Positions 35,473 through 46,219 of a stretch of 56,855 nucleotides of DNA are shown one piece after another. This stretch comes from Halomonas sp. (lineage in GTDB: Bacteria; Pseudomonadota; Gammaproteobacteria; Pseudomonadales; Halomonadaceae): NCBI GenBank assembly GCA_003553625.1, contig PWEV01000176.1:1-56855 (forward strand). The letters run 5' to 3'. Position 1 is the first letter of the stretch. Each line of letters begins with the position of its first letter. A model generated the notes under the pieces. The model searched no databases. It had not been told where the DNA came from and worked only from the letters and a program-made list of their open reading frames with translations. The translations under genes were made by a program, and so were the position numbers.

Positions 35473-36600
35473 ATGACCGCTGATATCGCACCCCAGAAGA
35501 CCAACCTGCTCGGCATGTCCCGCGAGGAGATGGAAACCTTCTTCCTCTCCGTCGGCGAGAAGAAGTTCCGCGCCGCCCAGGTGATGAAGTGGATCCACCA
35601 CGAGGGCTGTGACGACTTAGCGGCCATGACCAATATTTCCAAGGCCCTGCGTACCAAGCTGGCCGAATTGGCCGAGATTCGCGGCCCCGGCGTGATCTAC
35701 GAGGGCACTTCCAGCGACGGCACCCGCAAATGGGTCCTCGAAGTGGAGGACGGCAGCTACGTCGAGACGGTGCTGATCCCCGCCGACAACGGCAAGCGCC
35801 GCACCCTGTGTGTCTCCTCCCAGGTGGGCTGCTCGCTGGACTGCAGCTTCTGCTCCACCGGCAAACAGGGCTTCCAGCGCAACCTCACTGCCGCCGAGAT
35901 CATCGGCCAGGTGTGGGTCGCTCAGCGCAGCGTGGGGCCGCGCAAGGACACCGCCAACCGACCGGTCACCAACGTGGTGATGATGGGCATGGGCGAACCA
36001 CTGCTCAATTACGACAGCGTCGTGCCGGCCATGAAGTTGATGCTCGATGACGACGGCTACGGACTCTCCAAACGCCGCGTCACCCTCTCCACCTCCGGGG
36101 TGGTGCCGATGATCGACAGACTCGGTGACGACATCGACGTGAGCCTGGCCATCTCCCTGCATGCCGCCAATGACGAGTTGCGCAGCACGCTGGTGCCGCT
36201 CAATCGCAAGTACAACATTCGCAGCCTGCTGGATGCCTGTCACCGCTACCTGGCCAAGTGCAATGACACTCGCATGATCACCATCGAATACACGGTGATC
36301 AAGGACATCAACGACCAGCAGGTACATGCCCAGGAGCTCGCCGAACTGCTGCGCGAGCTGCCGTGCAAGATCAACCTGATTCCCTTCAATCCCTTCCCCC
36401 ACTCCGGCTATGAGAAACCCTCTCGCAACCAGGTGGTGCGCTTCCAGCAGTGGCTCTATGAACTGGGATATACGGCGCCGATCCGCACCACCCGCGGTGA
36501 TGACATCGATGCCGCCTGCGGGCAGCTCGTGGGAAGGGTCAAGGATCGTACCAAGCGAAACGAGCGTTATATCCAGTCGATCCAGATCGACGCCGACTGA
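35473..36600 (+). CDS. rlmN: Dual-specificity 23S rRNA/tRNA m2A methyltransferase RlmN
   Basis: 375 residues. The radical-SAM cluster motif CSLDCSFC is at ~116-123. The SAM-binding [11 protein letters not shown] and the C-terminal methyl-carrying cysteine in DIDAACGQL are present. It methylates A2503 of 23S rRNA and A37 of some tRNAs at C2. Because it needs [4Fe-4S], its location just after iscA-ndk is functionally apt. There is no clear ribosome-binding site before ATG 35473. Confidence 0.97.
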   Translation: MTADIAPQKTNLLGMSREEMETFFLSVGEKKFRAAQVMKWIHHEGCDDLAAMTNISKALRTKLAELAEIRGPGVIYEGTSSDGTRKWVLEVEDGSYVETVLIPADNGKRRTLCVSSQVGCSLDCSFCSTGKQGFQRNLTAAEIIGQVWVAQRSVGPRKDTANRPVTNVVMMGMGEPLLNYDSVVPAMKLMLDDDGYGLSKRRVTLSTSGVVPMIDRLGDDIDVSLAISLHAANDELRSTLVPLNRKYNIRSLLDACHRYLAKCNDTRMITIEYTVIKDINDQQVHAQELAELLRELPCKINLIPFNPFPHSGYEKPSRNQVVRFQQWLYELGYTAPIRTTRGDDIDAACGQLVGRVKDRTKRNERYIQSIQIDAD

Positions 36601-36722
36601 GCGGGCGAGCCGCCTTGACTTCAACTTGGCACGACGCTTTGATGGGTCAGGCTCTTGAACACCCCGTCCCGCCTGCCAGCGGCAAGCCGCGGGGGCTTCG
36701 TGACGACTGTGGGGAGAACACC

Positions 36723-37481
36723 ATGACGCGCCGTATAAGCCAGCCCGGCAAATCGCGACTGCCCACCCTGGCCCTGCTGCTTGGCAGCCTGTGGCTTGCC
36801 GGCTGCGCCTCCCAGCCCCAGGGCCTCGGCAGCGGAGAGCGCGAGCGAGCCGCAAGCCCGGCAGACGCTCATACCCAGTTGGGGATGGCTTATCTGGAGC
36901 GCAACAACCTGCAACGCGCCATGGGCGCCCTGGACCGAGCGCTGTCGATAGACCCCAACGATCCCGAGGCGCTGCAGGCCATGGCCATGGTCTACCAGCG
37001 TCAGGGCGAGCGCGCACTGGCCGATGATGCCTTCCAACGCGCCCTCTCGGCGGATCGCCACTTCACACGGGGACGCAACAACTATGCGGCCTTCCTCTAC
37101 GACCAGGGGCGTATTCGTGAAGCCTGCGAGCAGCTCGAACTGGCCTCCGGCGATGCCCAGTACCCGGCCCGATCCCAGCTTTTCGCCAACCTTGGGCAGT
37201 GTCAGCGTGAACTGGGCGACCTTGCGGCAGCCCGACGGAGCCTCGAGCGGGCCCAGAACATCGACCCGCGCAATCCGCGCAGCTACTTCGCCCGGGCCGA
37301 ACTGGAGCATGCCGCCGGCAACCACGATCTTGCCCAGCAGCAGGTCGACACCTTCATTCGCCTGGCCGGCACCAGCCCCGAGGCGCTCCGTCTGGCCCGG
37401 CAAATCGCCGAGGCGCGGGGAGACCGGGCCACCGCGGCCTTCTATTCCGAACAGCTGGACGGCCGTTCCGGCACGCCCTGA
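36723..37481 (+). CDS. pilW: PilW/PilF-type TPR lipoprotein
   Basis: 252 residues from ATG 36723 (GGGAG upstream). The lipobox is LWLAGC (C28). The rest is five to six tetratricopeptide repeats (for example AHTQLGMAYLERNNLQRAMG). In pseudomonads PilF pilots the secretin PilQ to the outer membrane for type IV pili; in other genomes the homologue at this locus is less clearly tied to pili. It lies between rlmN and rodZ, the standard position. Confidence 0.88.
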   Translation: MTRRISQPGKSRLPTLALLLGSLWLAGCASQPQGLGSGERERAASPADAHTQLGMAYLERNNLQRAMGALDRALSIDPNDPEALQAMAMVYQRQGERALADDAFQRALSADRHFTRGRNNYAAFLYDQGRIREACEQLELASGDAQYPARSQLFANLGQCQRELGDLAAARRSLERAQNIDPRNPRSYFARAELEHAAGNHDLAQQQVDTFIRLAGTSPEALRLARQIAEARGDRATAAFYSEQLDGRSGTP

Positions 37482-37511
37482 TCCAAGACTCTTGACGAAG
37501 GATGCTCAGCC

Positions 37512-38480
37512 ATGAGCGACACCCATACACCGGATCCCGCAGATACCGACTTCTCGGCCTCTCCGGGAGAGCAGCTCAAAAGTGAGCGGGAGTCCCAGGG
37601 CCTCTCGATCACCGAGGTGGCCGGTGGGCTCAACTTGCGCCCGGCGGTGATTCGCGGGCTCGAAGAAGACAGCTACGAGGAGGTGCCGGTCGCTGCCTAT
37701 CGGCGCGGGTATCTGCGCGCCTATGCCCATCTGCTGGGCATCGAGGACAAGCCGGTTCTTGACGCCTATCGCGCCCGCTTCGGTGGCGAGGAGGCCGAAC
37801 GCCGCGTCACTCCCGTGCAGATCGCCCGTCCGCCGTCGCGCCTTGGTGCCTGGCTGTTCCGACTGGTCACCCTGATGGTGATCGCCGGCCTGATTGGCCT
37901 GACCCTGATGTGGTGGCAGAGCCGCGGCGGCAACGAGCCCCCCGGCGTCGGTGACAGCAGCCCGGTGGCCGTGGACGGCCTGGACGGCACCACCACCACC
38001 ATCGCAGAACCCGAGGCCCCCGCGGTGAGCCAGCCCCCCACCGAAAGCCTGCCCCCACTGCCCGAAGAGAGTGAGAGCCTGGGCCTGGTGGAAGACCCCG
38101 ACGCCCTGGCCGATGAGCCCGCCGAGATCGACACCGGCAGCGCCCTGGTGCTGGCCGATAGCGAGCCCGAGATGGCCGACGAAGCCGCCAGCGAGCAAGC
38201 CGCAGGCGAGGAGGAAGTCGCTGCGACCTCCGCCGACCGACGCCAGCTTCAGTTGACCTTCAACGAGCAGTCCTGGACCGAGATCTTCGATGCCAACAAT
38301 CAGCGCATCTTCGTCGGCCTGCAGGAACCCGGCACCACGGCCAGCGTCGAAGGTGAACCCCCTTTTCGCCTGACCGTAGGCAACGCCACTGGCGTGGAGC
38401 TGGTGTGGGCAGGCGACAGCGTCGACCTTCGTGCCCGTGCCGGCGCCAACAACGTCGCTCGCTTCACCCTGGGAGATTGA
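37512..38480 (+). CDS. rodZ: Cytoskeleton protein RodZ
   Basis: 322 residues. A cytosolic Xre-type helix-turn-helix (~17-90, LKSERESQGLSITEVAGGL...) is followed by one membrane helix (~116-136), a Pro/Glu/Ser-rich periplasmic linker with many acidic residues, and a C-terminal beta domain (LQLTFNEQSWTEIFDANNQ). RodZ couples MreB filaments to the cell-wall elongation machinery. It lies 30 bases after pilW and 9 bases before ispG. Confidence 0.95.
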   Translation: MSDTHTPDPADTDFSASPGEQLKSERESQGLSITEVAGGLNLRPAVIRGLEEDSYEEVPVAAYRRGYLRAYAHLLGIEDKPVLDAYRARFGGEEAERRVTPVQIARPPSRLGAWLFRLVTLMVIAGLIGLTLMWWQSRGGNEPPGVGDSSPVAVDGLDGTTTTIAEPEAPAVSQPPTESLPPLPEESESLGLVEDPDALADEPAEIDTGSALVLADSEPEMADEAASEQAAGEEEVAATSADRRQLQLTFNEQSWTEIFDANNQRIFVGLQEPGTTASVEGEPPFRLTVGNATGVELVWAGDSVDLRARAGANNVARFTLGD

Positions 38481-38489
38481 TCCGACATC

Positions 38490-39605
38490 ATGCACGCTCC
38501 ATCCCCAATCATTCGTCGCAAGTCACGCCAGATCCACGTTGGCCAGGTGCCGGTCGGGGGCGACGCCCCCATCTCCGTGCAGAGCATGACCAACACCAAC
38601 ACCCTGGACGTGGCCGCCACCGTGGCCCAGATCCGACAGCTCGAGACCGCTGGCGCCGACATCGTGCGTGTCTCGGTGCCCGACATGGACGCCGCCGAGG
38701 CCTTTGGCAAGATCAAGCGTGAGGTGACCGTTCCGCTGGTAGCGGACATTCACTTCGACTACAAGATTGCCCTGCGCGTTGCCGAACTCGGCGTCGACTG
38801 CCTGCGCATCAACCCCGGCAACATCGGGCGCGAGGAGCGGGTCCGTGCCGTGGTCTCGGCTGCCCGCGACAACGGCATACCGATCCGCATCGGCGTCAAC
38901 GCCGGCTCTCTGGAGAAGGACCTGCAGAAGAAGTATGGCGAGCCTACTCCGGACGCCCTGGTCGAGTCCGCCATGCGCCATATCGACCATCTCGACCGCC
39001 TCGACTTCCAGGAGTACAAGGTCAGCGTCAAGGCCTCCGATGTCTTCATGGCGGTGGCCGCCTACCGCAAGCTGGCCGGCTTGATCGAGCAGCCTCTGCA
39101 CCTTGGGATCACCGAGGCGGGCGGGTTGCGCTCGGGCACCGTCAAATCGTCTATCGGGCTGGGCCTGCTGCTGATGGACGGCATCGGCGACACCATTCGC
39201 GTCTCGCTGGCCGCAGATCCCGTGGAGGAGATCAAGGTTGGCTTCGACATGCTCAAGAGCCTGCGCTTGCGCGCCAAGGGCATCAATTTCATTGCCTGTC
39301 CCAGCTGCTCGCGCCAGAACTTCGATGTCATCGGCACCATGAACGCTCTGGAGGAGCGCCTCGAGGACATCATGACACCGCTCGACGTCTCGGTGATCGG
39401 CTGCGTGGTCAACGGTCCCGGCGAGGCCAAGGAGAGCGACATCGGCCTCACCGGCGGCACGCCGGCCAACCTCGTCTACATCGACGGAAAGCCGGCTACC
39501 AAACTGCGCAACGACCACCTGGTCGATGACCTGGAGCGGCTCATTCGCGACAAGGTGCGCGAGAAGGAACAGGCCGAACAGAGCGTGATCGCCCGCGGGG
39601 TCTGA
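38490..39605 (+). CDS. ispG: 4-hydroxy-3-methylbut-2-enyl diphosphate synthase (flavodoxin)
   Basis: 371 residues. The TIM-barrel part begins [18 protein letters not shown]; the [4Fe-4S] ligands are in [10 protein letters not shown] and [10 protein letters not shown]. It catalyses the penultimate step of the methylerythritol phosphate isoprenoid pathway. Order rodZ-ispG-hisS is typical. Confidence 0.97.
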   Translation: MHAPSPIIRRKSRQIHVGQVPVGGDAPISVQSMTNTNTLDVAATVAQIRQLETAGADIVRVSVPDMDAAEAFGKIKREVTVPLVADIHFDYKIALRVAELGVDCLRINPGNIGREERVRAVVSAARDNGIPIRIGVNAGSLEKDLQKKYGEPTPDALVESAMRHIDHLDRLDFQEYKVSVKASDVFMAVAAYRKLAGLIEQPLHLGITEAGGLRSGTVKSSIGLGLLLMDGIGDTIRVSLAADPVEEIKVGFDMLKSLRLRAKGINFIACPSCSRQNFDVIGTMNALEERLEDIMTPLDVSVIGCVVNGPGEAKESDIGLTGGTPANLVYIDGKPATKLRNDHLVDDLERLIRDKVREKEQAEQSVIARGV

Positions 39606-39645
39606 GCCCCTGAATAGCCCCTGGCGATTCATCAAGGAGCAAGCG

Positions 39646-40941
39646 TTGAGCAAGAAGAAGATCCAGGCCATTCGTGGCATGAACGACCTGCTGCCGGAGC
39701 ACTCCCCTCTCTGGCAGTACTTCGAGGGCAAGATGCGCGGGCTGCTGGCCCGCTACGGCTATGCCGAGATCCGCACTCCCATCGTCGAGCAGACCGCGCT
39801 GTTCAAGCGCTCCATCGGCGAAGTGACCGATATCGTCGAGAAGGAGATGTACACCTTCGAGGACCGCAACGGTGACAGCCTCACCCTGCGCCCGGAAGGC
39901 ACCGCCAGCTGCGTGCGCGCCGCCATGGAGCACGGCCTGCTGCACAACCAGACCCAGCGGCTCTGGTACCAGGGGCCGATGTTCCGCCATGAGCGCCCCC
40001 AGAAGGGCCGCTATCGCCAGTTTCATCAGGTGGGCGTGGAGGCCTTCGGCCTGGAGGGCCCGGACATCGACGCCGAGGTGATCCTGCTCTCCGCCAGGCT
40101 GTGGCGTGAGCTCGGCCTGATGGAGCACGTCACCCTGGAGCTCAATTCGCTGGGCTCCTCCGAGGCCCGCGCCGCCTATCGCGATACCCTGGTGGCCTAC
40201 TTCGACCAGCATCATGACCGGCTCGACGAGGATTCCCGTCGGCGCCTCTCCAGCAACCCGCTACGCATCCTGGATTCCAAGAATCCCGAGATGGCTGCAA
40301 TGCTTGCCGAGGCGCCGAGACTGATCGACCATCTGGACGACGAGTCCCGCGAGCATTTCGAGACGCTCTGCGCCATGCTCGATGCCGCCGGCATCGCCTA
40401 CGTGATCAACTCACGGCTGGTGCGCGGCCTGGACTACTACGGCCGCACCGTCTTCGAATGGACCACCACGGCGCTGGGCAGCCAGGGCACGGTATGTGCC
40501 GGCGGCCGCTATGACGGCCTGGTGGAACAGCTGGGCGGCAAGCCGACACCGGCGGTGGGCTTCGCCATGGGCATCGAACGGCTGATCCTGCTGCTCGACA
40601 CCCTTGCCCTGGTGCCGGATGCCGCTCGTGGCGAACTGGATCTCTACCTTCTGCCCTTGGATGATGCCGCCACCGCCAGCGCTCTGCTGCTCGGCGAGCG
40701 CCTGCGCAGTGAGGTGCCCGGCCTGCGCGCCCAGCTGCACTGCGGCGGGGGCAGCTTCAAGAGCCGCATCAAGAAGGCCGACAGGAGCGGCGCCCGCCTG
40801 GCCCTGCTGCTGGGCGAGGATGAGCTGGCCAACGGCACGGCCACGCTGAAGTTCCTGCGCGAGGAGCGCGAACAGCAGAGCCTCACCGAGGGCGCCCTGG
40901 CCGAGACCCTCACCGGATTGCTGGCTGAGCAGGACACCTGA
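39646..40941 (+). CDS. hisS: Histidyl-tRNA synthetase
   Basis: 431 residues. The start is TTG 39646 with AAGGAG at good spacing; no ATG is suitable. Class II motifs are seen in [19 protein letters not shown] and the histidine-specific [15 protein letters not shown]. The C-terminal anticodon-binding domain begins near [11 protein letters not shown]. The TTG start may lower expression. Confidence 0.97.
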   Translation: MSKKKIQAIRGMNDLLPEHSPLWQYFEGKMRGLLARYGYAEIRTPIVEQTALFKRSIGEVTDIVEKEMYTFEDRNGDSLTLRPEGTASCVRAAMEHGLLHNQTQRLWYQGPMFRHERPQKGRYRQFHQVGVEAFGLEGPDIDAEVILLSARLWRELGLMEHVTLELNSLGSSEARAAYRDTLVAYFDQHHDRLDEDSRRRLSSNPLRILDSKNPEMAAMLAEAPRLIDHLDDESREHFETLCAMLDAAGIAYVINSRLVRGLDYYGRTVFEWTTTALGSQGTVCAGGRYDGLVEQLGGKPTPAVGFAMGIERLILLLDTLALVPDAARGELDLYLLPLDDAATASALLLGERLRSEVPGLRAQLHCGGGSFKSRIKKADRSGARLALLLGEDELANGTATLKFLREEREQQSLTEGALAETLTGLLAEQDT

Positions 40942-40996
40942 TCATCGGGACAGCCGGCCGTTTGCCGGCACCCACACGAACACAAGGAGACTGCCC

Positions 40997-41677
40997 ATGG
41001 CTGAGCTGAGAACCGAGGAAGAGCAGCTTGACGCGCTCAAGCGCTGGTGGAAGGAGAACGGCGTCTCGCTGATCGCCGGGGTGGCCATCGCCGCTGCCGG
41101 CGTCTTCGGGTGGAACGCCTGGCAGAACTATCAGGAGAATCAGGCCAGCGCCGCCTCGGCCCGCTATCAGTACCTGATCAACCTGACCGCCGGCAGCCAG
41201 GTCGACGACGCCAGCCTGAGTGAGGCCCGTGAGCTGGTGATCGAGATCGTCGATAACCACGGCAAGACCCTCTACGCCGACCTGGCCAGGCTGATCGATG
41301 CCCGGCTTGCGGTGGCCCAGGGGAATCCGGCCGAGGCTCGCGCCGCCCTGGAAGCGGTGATCGACGCCAGCGGCCGCGACTACGTCAAGGGCCTGTCGCG
41401 CCTGCGTCTGGCACGGCTGCAGGTCGCCGACGGCGATGCCGAGGCAGCACTCGCCACCCTCGATGCCGGCGTTCCCGACGCCCTGGCCGCCCAGCGCGCC
41501 GAGGTGCGCGGCGACGCCCATCATGCCCTGGGCCGCGAAAGCGAAGCCGGCATGGCCTGGCGCGAGGCGCTGGACCTGGCCGAGGCCCGTGACCAGCCGC
41601 TTTACGGCGTGCAGCTCAAGCTCGACAACCTAGGTCTTGACCACTCAGGCCTGGACCAACAGGGACTGGACTCATGA
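40997..41677 (+). CDS. yfgM: YfgM-like ancillary SecYEG translocon subunit
   Basis: 226 residues. A short cytosolic head (LRTEEEQLDALKRWWKENG) precedes one membrane helix (~22-44) and a periplasmic TPR-like region (TPR_21). YfgM bridges the Sec translocon and periplasmic chaperones. The C-terminus repeats a GLDxxGLD pattern. It overlaps bamB by 4 bases (ATGA), so the two are translationally coupled. Confidence 0.93.
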   Translation: MAELRTEEEQLDALKRWWKENGVSLIAGVAIAAAGVFGWNAWQNYQENQASAASARYQYLINLTAGSQVDDASLSEARELVIEIVDNHGKTLYADLARLIDARLAVAQGNPAEARAALEAVIDASGRDYVKGLSRLRLARLQVADGDAEAALATLDAGVPDALAAQRAEVRGDAHHALGRESEAGMAWREALDLAEARDQPLYGVQLKLDNLGLDHSGLDQQGLDS

Positions 41678-42822
41678 AACCGACCTTACTGATCGCCGCC
41701 GTGGCCGGGCTGGCACTGCTGGCCGGCTGCGCCGGCAACAGGGTAGAGCCGCAGTATCCGCCCAAGGAGCTCAGCGGCTTCGAGGAGCGCGCCGAACTCT
41801 CCAGCGTCTGGGGCCAGCGGGTCGGACGCGGCCTGGGTCGCGCCGGCTACCCGATCGCGCCCTCTCGCGACGGCAACACCCTCTTTGCCGCCGACGAGCG
41901 CGGCCGACTGGCCGCCTTCGACGCCGATGACGGCGATCGCCAGTGGCAGGTGGACCTCGAGGTGCCCGTCTCCAGCGCCCTGACCGCCGTGGCCGGTGAC
42001 ATCTACCTGGGAACCCGCAACGGCGAGGTGCTGGCCCTGAGCCAGCGCGACGGCAGCGTGCGCTGGCGCGCTCGCGTGCCCAGTGAAATCCTGGCCGCCC
42101 CGCAGCCCAACCAGCAACTGCTGGTGGTGCAGAGCGTCGACGGCAGCGTGACCGCCCTGGATCGCACCAGCGGCGAGGAACGCTGGAGCTACAGCGCCAG
42201 CCGTCCGTCGCTGACCCTGCGCGGCACAGGCACCCCCACGGTGATCGAACCGGTGACCTTCGCCGGCTTCGCCAACGGTCGCCTGGTGACACTGGACAAC
42301 AGCAACGGCCTGCCGCTGTGGGAGCGGCGTATCGCCGTGGCCCAGGGCCGCAGCGACATCGACCGCCTGGTAGACCTGGCCGCTCAGCCAGTCCTGACAC
42401 CGGATGGCCGCCTGTTCGTCACCAGCTTCAATGGCCGCCTGGCCGCCCTGGAAGCCACCCGTGGCGAGCCTCTGTGGGCCATCGACTTCTCCAGCTACCA
42501 TACCCCGGTGCTGGTCGGCGACTTCCTGTTCGCCGTCAACGAGGCGGGTCATATCCACGCGCTGGACGCCAACAACGGCAGCGAGATCTGGCGCAATACC
42601 GCCCTCGAAGGACGCAGCATCACCTCCCCGGCCTTCGCCGACGGCAACCTGGTGTTCGGCGACTTCGAGGGTTATCTGCATCTGATCGACGCTCGCAGCG
42701 GCGAGATCGTCGGCCGGGAGCGTGTCGACCGCTCCGGCATCAGCGTGCGCCCGATCACCGAGGGCCGCCGCATACATGTGCTTGCCGACGACGGCAGCCT
42801 AGAGACCCTGGATATCCAATGA
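41674..42822 (+). CDS. bamB: Outer-membrane assembly lipoprotein BamB
   Basis: 382 residues. Lipobox LLAGC (C19). The mature protein is an eight-bladed beta-propeller of repeats such as [23 protein letters not shown]. BamB binds BamA and helps insert beta-barrel proteins. It overlaps der by 4 bases (ATGA). Confidence 0.95.
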   Translation: MKPTLLIAAVAGLALLAGCAGNRVEPQYPPKELSGFEERAELSSVWGQRVGRGLGRAGYPIAPSRDGNTLFAADERGRLAAFDADDGDRQWQVDLEVPVSSALTAVAGDIYLGTRNGEVLALSQRDGSVRWRARVPSEILAAPQPNQQLLVVQSVDGSVTALDRTSGEERWSYSASRPSLTLRGTGTPTVIEPVTFAGFANGRLVTLDNSNGLPLWERRIAVAQGRSDIDRLVDLAAQPVLTPDGRLFVTSFNGRLAALEATRGEPLWAIDFSSYHTPVLVGDFLFAVNEAGHIHALDANNGSEIWRNTALEGRSITSPAFADGNLVFGDFEGYLHLIDARSGEIVGRERVDRSGISVRPITEGRRIHVLADDGSLETLDIQ

Positions 42823-44225
42823 CACCCGTGATCGCCCTGGTCGGACGCCCCAATGTGGGCAAGTCAACCCTGTTCAACCGCCTGACCCGCTCCCGTGACG
42901 CTCTGGTGGCCGACTTTCCGGGTCTGACCCGCGACCGCAAGTACGGCAATGGCCTGCTCGGCGACAAGACCTATACGGTGATCGACACCGGCGGCATCAG
43001 CGGCGACGAGGACGGCATCGACGCGGCCATGGCCGAGCAATCTCTGGCCGCCATCGACGAGGCCGACATTGTGCTGTTCCTGGTAGACGCCCGGGACGGA
43101 CTCAGCCCGGCCGACCAGGCCATCGCCAACCACCTGCGGGTCAACCAGAAGAAGACCTGGCTGGTGGTCAACAAGACCGACGGCCTGGACGAGGCCACCG
43201 CCACCGCGGAGTTCTGGGAGCTGGGCCTGGGCGAGCCGCGGCCCATCGCCGCCGCCCATGGCCGAAACGTCACCTCGCTGATCGACGAAGTGCTTGCTCC
43301 CTTCCCCGAACGCGACGAGAGCATCCCGGCGGATACCGGGACCAAGGGTATCCGCATCGGCGTGATCGGTCGTCCCAACGTGGGAAAGTCGACCCTGGTC
43401 AACCGGTTGCTGGGTGAGGAACGAGTGGTCGTCTTCGACGAGGCGGGCACCACCCGCGACGCCATCGAGATCCCCTTCGAGCGCCGCGGCAAGCCCTACG
43501 TGCTGATCGATACTGCCGGGGTCAGGCGACGCAAGAATGTCCACGAGATCGCCGAGAAGTTCTCGATCATCAAGACCCTGGAGGCGATCAAGGAGTGCCA
43601 TGTCGCCATCGTGGTGCTGGATGGCCGTTCGGGCCTGGTGGAACAGGATCTTCACCTGCTCGACTACGTGCTGACCACTGGCCGTGCCCTGGTGCTGGCG
43701 ATCAACAAGTGGGACGGGCTGGAGCACGAGGCCAAGGAGAAGATGCGGGCGGAGATCAAGCGCCGCCTGGGCTTCACCGACTATGCCGACCTGCATTTCA
43801 TCTCGGCGCTGCACGGCACCGGCGTGGGTGATCTCTACCCCTCGCTGGAGCGAGCCTTCGCTTCGGCCAATGCCCACTGGTCCACCAACCGGCTGACTAC
43901 CATCCTCCAGGACGCGGTGGAGTCCCACCAGCCGCCCCTGGTGCATGGCCGGCGAATCAAGCTGCGCATGGCGCACCAGGGTGGCGCCAACCCGCCGATC
44001 ATCGTGGTCCATGGCAATCAGACCGAGTCGCTGCCAGAGGCCTACCGCCGCTACCTGACCAATACCTTCCGCAAGGTGCTCAAGGTGCGCGGCACGCCGA
44101 TGCGCTTCGAGTTCCGGTCAGGCAAGAACCCCTTCGACCCGATGGCCGATGCCAGCGATCGCGAGAAGGCCAAGAAGCGCGAACTGGGCCGCACCCAGGA
44201 GGCGCGCAACAGCCGCCGCCGCTGA
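42819..44225 (+). CDS. der: Ribosome biogenesis GTPase Der
   Basis: 468 residues from ATG 42819, overlapping the bamB stop. Two tandem G domains, each with GRPNVGKST (near residues 9 and 185), then a KH-like C-terminal domain and a basic tail. It acts in 50S subunit maturation. A long hairpin terminator follows, closing the run of co-directional genes. Confidence 0.97.
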   Translation: MTPVIALVGRPNVGKSTLFNRLTRSRDALVADFPGLTRDRKYGNGLLGDKTYTVIDTGGISGDEDGIDAAMAEQSLAAIDEADIVLFLVDARDGLSPADQAIANHLRVNQKKTWLVVNKTDGLDEATATAEFWELGLGEPRPIAAAHGRNVTSLIDEVLAPFPERDESIPADTGTKGIRIGVIGRPNVGKSTLVNRLLGEERVVVFDEAGTTRDAIEIPFERRGKPYVLIDTAGVRRRKNVHEIAEKFSIIKTLEAIKECHVAIVVLDGRSGLVEQDLHLLDYVLTTGRALVLAINKWDGLEHEAKEKMRAEIKRRLGFTDYADLHFISALHGTGVGDLYPSLERAFASANAHWSTNRLTTILQDAVESHQPPLVHGRRIKLRMAHQGGANPPIIVVHGNQTESLPEAYRRYLTNTFRKVLKVRGTPMRFEFRSGKNPFDPMADASDREKAKKRELGRTQEARNSRRR

Positions 44226-44243
44226 GCCCATCCCGCCAGACCG

Positions 44244-44294
44244 ACAGCGCCCGACCCGTCCCTGGAATGACCAGAGGGACGAGTCGGGCGCTGT
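44244..44294 (+). terminator. Terminator after der
   Basis: A 12-bp stem ACAGCGCCCGAC/GTCGGGCGCTGT plus, after one mismatch, a 7-bp inner stem CGTCCCT/AGGGACG and an 11-base loop. Tail TGCTCTT. It starts 19 bases after the stop. Confidence 0.75.
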
Positions 44295-44456
44295 TGCTCT
44301 TCGGCCACTTCCCCGGCCGTGGCGAATCCCGCAGACCCGCTCGGCACAATCCTCTTGACATCGAGGCCCGCCGGCCCTCAAATACGCTGCTTTTTGCACT
44401 GCAGCATAGCCGCCATCGGCCCTGCCCTTCCCTGTGCGTTTCCGAAGGAGACACCC

Positions 44457-45083
44457 TTGCTCATGTTTCGTCCTGTTCCTGTCCGGCGCTGGCGCCTGCT
44501 CGCACCGCTGTGTCTCTCCGCCCTGCTTGCGGGCTGTCTGGCCCTGCCGCAGACCGGCCTGTTCGCTTTCCGCCTGGCGGTGACCTCGCTGGGGGTGGAA
44601 GAGGTACGCATCGGCCCATACGCCGTGGATGCGCGGCTGGACACCAGCGACATCATGTCCCTGGCGATGTCGAGCCTCGGCGCCGGCAGCCTGCCGGTGC
44701 AGGCGACACTGGCCATGGGCCTGGGGCTGCCGATGGGCATGCCGCCGGTGGAGATGTCGGGCTTTCGATGGTCGCTGGACATGCCGGGCGTCGACCCGGT
44801 CAGCGGCAACTACGAGCAGGACGTGACCCTGACCTCGGGTGACGATGCCAACCTGCGCCTACCGGTGGCCTTCGACCTGCTGGGTGGCGGCCGCGAGCAA
44901 TTGGCCCCGATGGTGGAGCTGGCCAGCCAGCTGGCCCGCCAGGGCGAGCTGCCCGCCGGCAGCGAATTGGCCATCACCCCCGGCGACCTGCGCGGCCTGG
45001 GCATGACCCTGCCCGCCGGCCTGCTCACCCCGACCATCCGCCTGAGCGTGGGCGAGGACGGCAGGCTGATTCCGCGGGGGTAA
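44457..45083 (+). CDS. Predicted lipoprotein of unknown function
   Basis: 208 residues from TTG 44457, placed 6 bases after AAGGAG; ATG 44463 is the alternative. The lipobox is LLAGC, after an Arg-rich start. The mature part alternates short beta segments (LAVTSLGVEEVRIGPYAVDARL, then GFRWSLDMPGVDPVSGNY) reminiscent of small lipoproteins with an LEA-like beta sandwich, but I cannot assign a family. There is no partner gene in the same direction; the next gene is convergent. Confidence 0.62.
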   Translation: MLMFRPVPVRRWRLLAPLCLSALLAGCLALPQTGLFAFRLAVTSLGVEEVRIGPYAVDARLDTSDIMSLAMSSLGAGSLPVQATLAMGLGLPMGMPPVEMSGFRWSLDMPGVDPVSGNYEQDVTLTSGDDANLRLPVAFDLLGGGREQLAPMVELASQLARQGELPAGSELAITPGDLRGLGMTLPAGLLTPTIRLSVGEDGRLIPRG

Positions 45084-45226
45084 TGCTGGTAGTAGTCTCG
45101 GGGCTGTTCCGGCGACAGGCCTGTTCGGGAGCGCTGTGAACCCCTCCTTGGGCGCTACCGATGCCATCCCTGGCATAGGACCCCCTCCAGGCCTGTCCCC
45201 GGCGCCCCTTGTCTCGCCGCGTTACC

Positions 45227-46093
45227 CTACTTTCCGTGCAGGCGCCGGCGGCCCACCCACTGGGTGGCAAACTGCCAGGCGCCGCGGCCGCTGCGCCCGC
45301 CGCGCAGGGTGGCGAAGCGGACGGCCTCGGCGCGGGCTTCGGCGTTCCAGTCCTCGCGGCTGCCCAGCTGGGTGACCCAGTGGCAGCAGGCCTCCAGGGA
45401 GACATCCTGGTTGAAGGGGTGAAAGCCAAGCCACAGGCCGAAACGGTCGGAGAGCGAGATCTTCTCCTCTACGGCGTCTCCGTGGTGGAGCTCGTCCCCC
45501 ACCAGCCGCGAGCCCTCGTTGTCGCTCATCGACTCCGGCAGCAGATGGCGGCGGTTGGAGGTGGCGTACAGCAGCACGTTGGGGGGCGGGCCGGTCAGGG
45601 CGCCGTCCAGCACGCTCTTCAGTGCCTTGTAGGCGTCGTCATGACCCTCGAAGGAGAGGTCGTCGCAGTAGACCACGAAGCGCTGGTCATGGTGGCGCAA
45701 CTGCTCCACCAGCATCGGCAGACCGGCGAGGTCGTGACGATCCACCTGCACCAGCCGCAGCCCGTCCGGGGCCAGGGAGTTGAGCAGTGCGCGGATCAGC
45801 GACGACTTGCCGCTGCCCCGGGACCCCCACAGCAGGGCATGGTTGGCCGGCAGCCCCTGCAGGAAAGCGCGGGTGTTGTCGACCAGCGCCAGCTTCTGGC
45901 GCTCGATACCCAGCAGGTCGTCCAGGCTCAGGGCGTCGCGGGGCGGCACCGGCAGTAACCGGCCGCCCAGGCTGTGGCGCTGCCACAGGGCCGCCACGTC
46001 GCGGTGCCAGTCCACCTCCTGGGGAGGCGGCGGCAACCAGTGCTCCACGTGGTCCAGCAGATTCATCAGTCGGCGTGTCAGCTCGGCGTCCAT
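45227..46093 (-). CDS. DUF815-family ATP-binding protein
   Basis: 288 residues from ATG 46093 (AAGGAG upstream). A P-loop ATPase with Walker A WGSRGSGKSSL (~90-99), Walker B VVYCDDLSF, and the sensor-like YATSNRRHLLPE region. DUF815 proteins are widespread AAA-like ATPases without established function. It is divergent from the M48 protease gene. Confidence 0.87.
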   Translation of the reverse strand: MDAELTRRLMNLLDHVEHWLPPPPQEVDWHRDVAALWQRHSLGGRLLPVPPRDALSLDDLLGIERQKLALVDNTRAFLQGLPANHALLWGSRGSGKSSLIRALLNSLAPDGLRLVQVDRHDLAGLPMLVEQLRHHDQRFVVYCDDLSFEGHDDAYKALKSVLDGALTGPPPNVLLYATSNRRHLLPESMSDNEGSRLVGDELHHGDAVEEKISLSDRFGLWLGFHPFNQDVSLEACCHWVTQLGSREDWNAEARAEAVRFATLRGGRSGRGAWQFATQWVGRRRLHGK

Positions 46094-46119
46094 GGGGGCT
46101 CCTTCTCCGTGTCGAGCGG

Positions 46120-46147
46120 TTGACCTTGCAGGCATTCAGGGTATCTT
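46120..46147 (+). promoter_or_regulatory. Candidate promoter of the M48 peptidase gene
   Basis: -35 TTGACC (46120-46125), 16-base spacer, -10 TATCTT (46142-46147), in the 126-base divergent gap. Confidence 0.5.
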
Positions 46148-46219
46148 GTGGCGAACCTTGTCGTGCCGTCCAGCGTCATACCGCACTGAGATGAACAAGA
46201 CCGGTCACAGGAGACCCCC

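Noticed and set aside
44530..44560. LPQTG in the orphan lipoprotein, resembling a sortase motif
   Set aside because: It lies just after the lipobox at the N-terminus, not near a C-terminal anchor, and the organism is Gram-negative.
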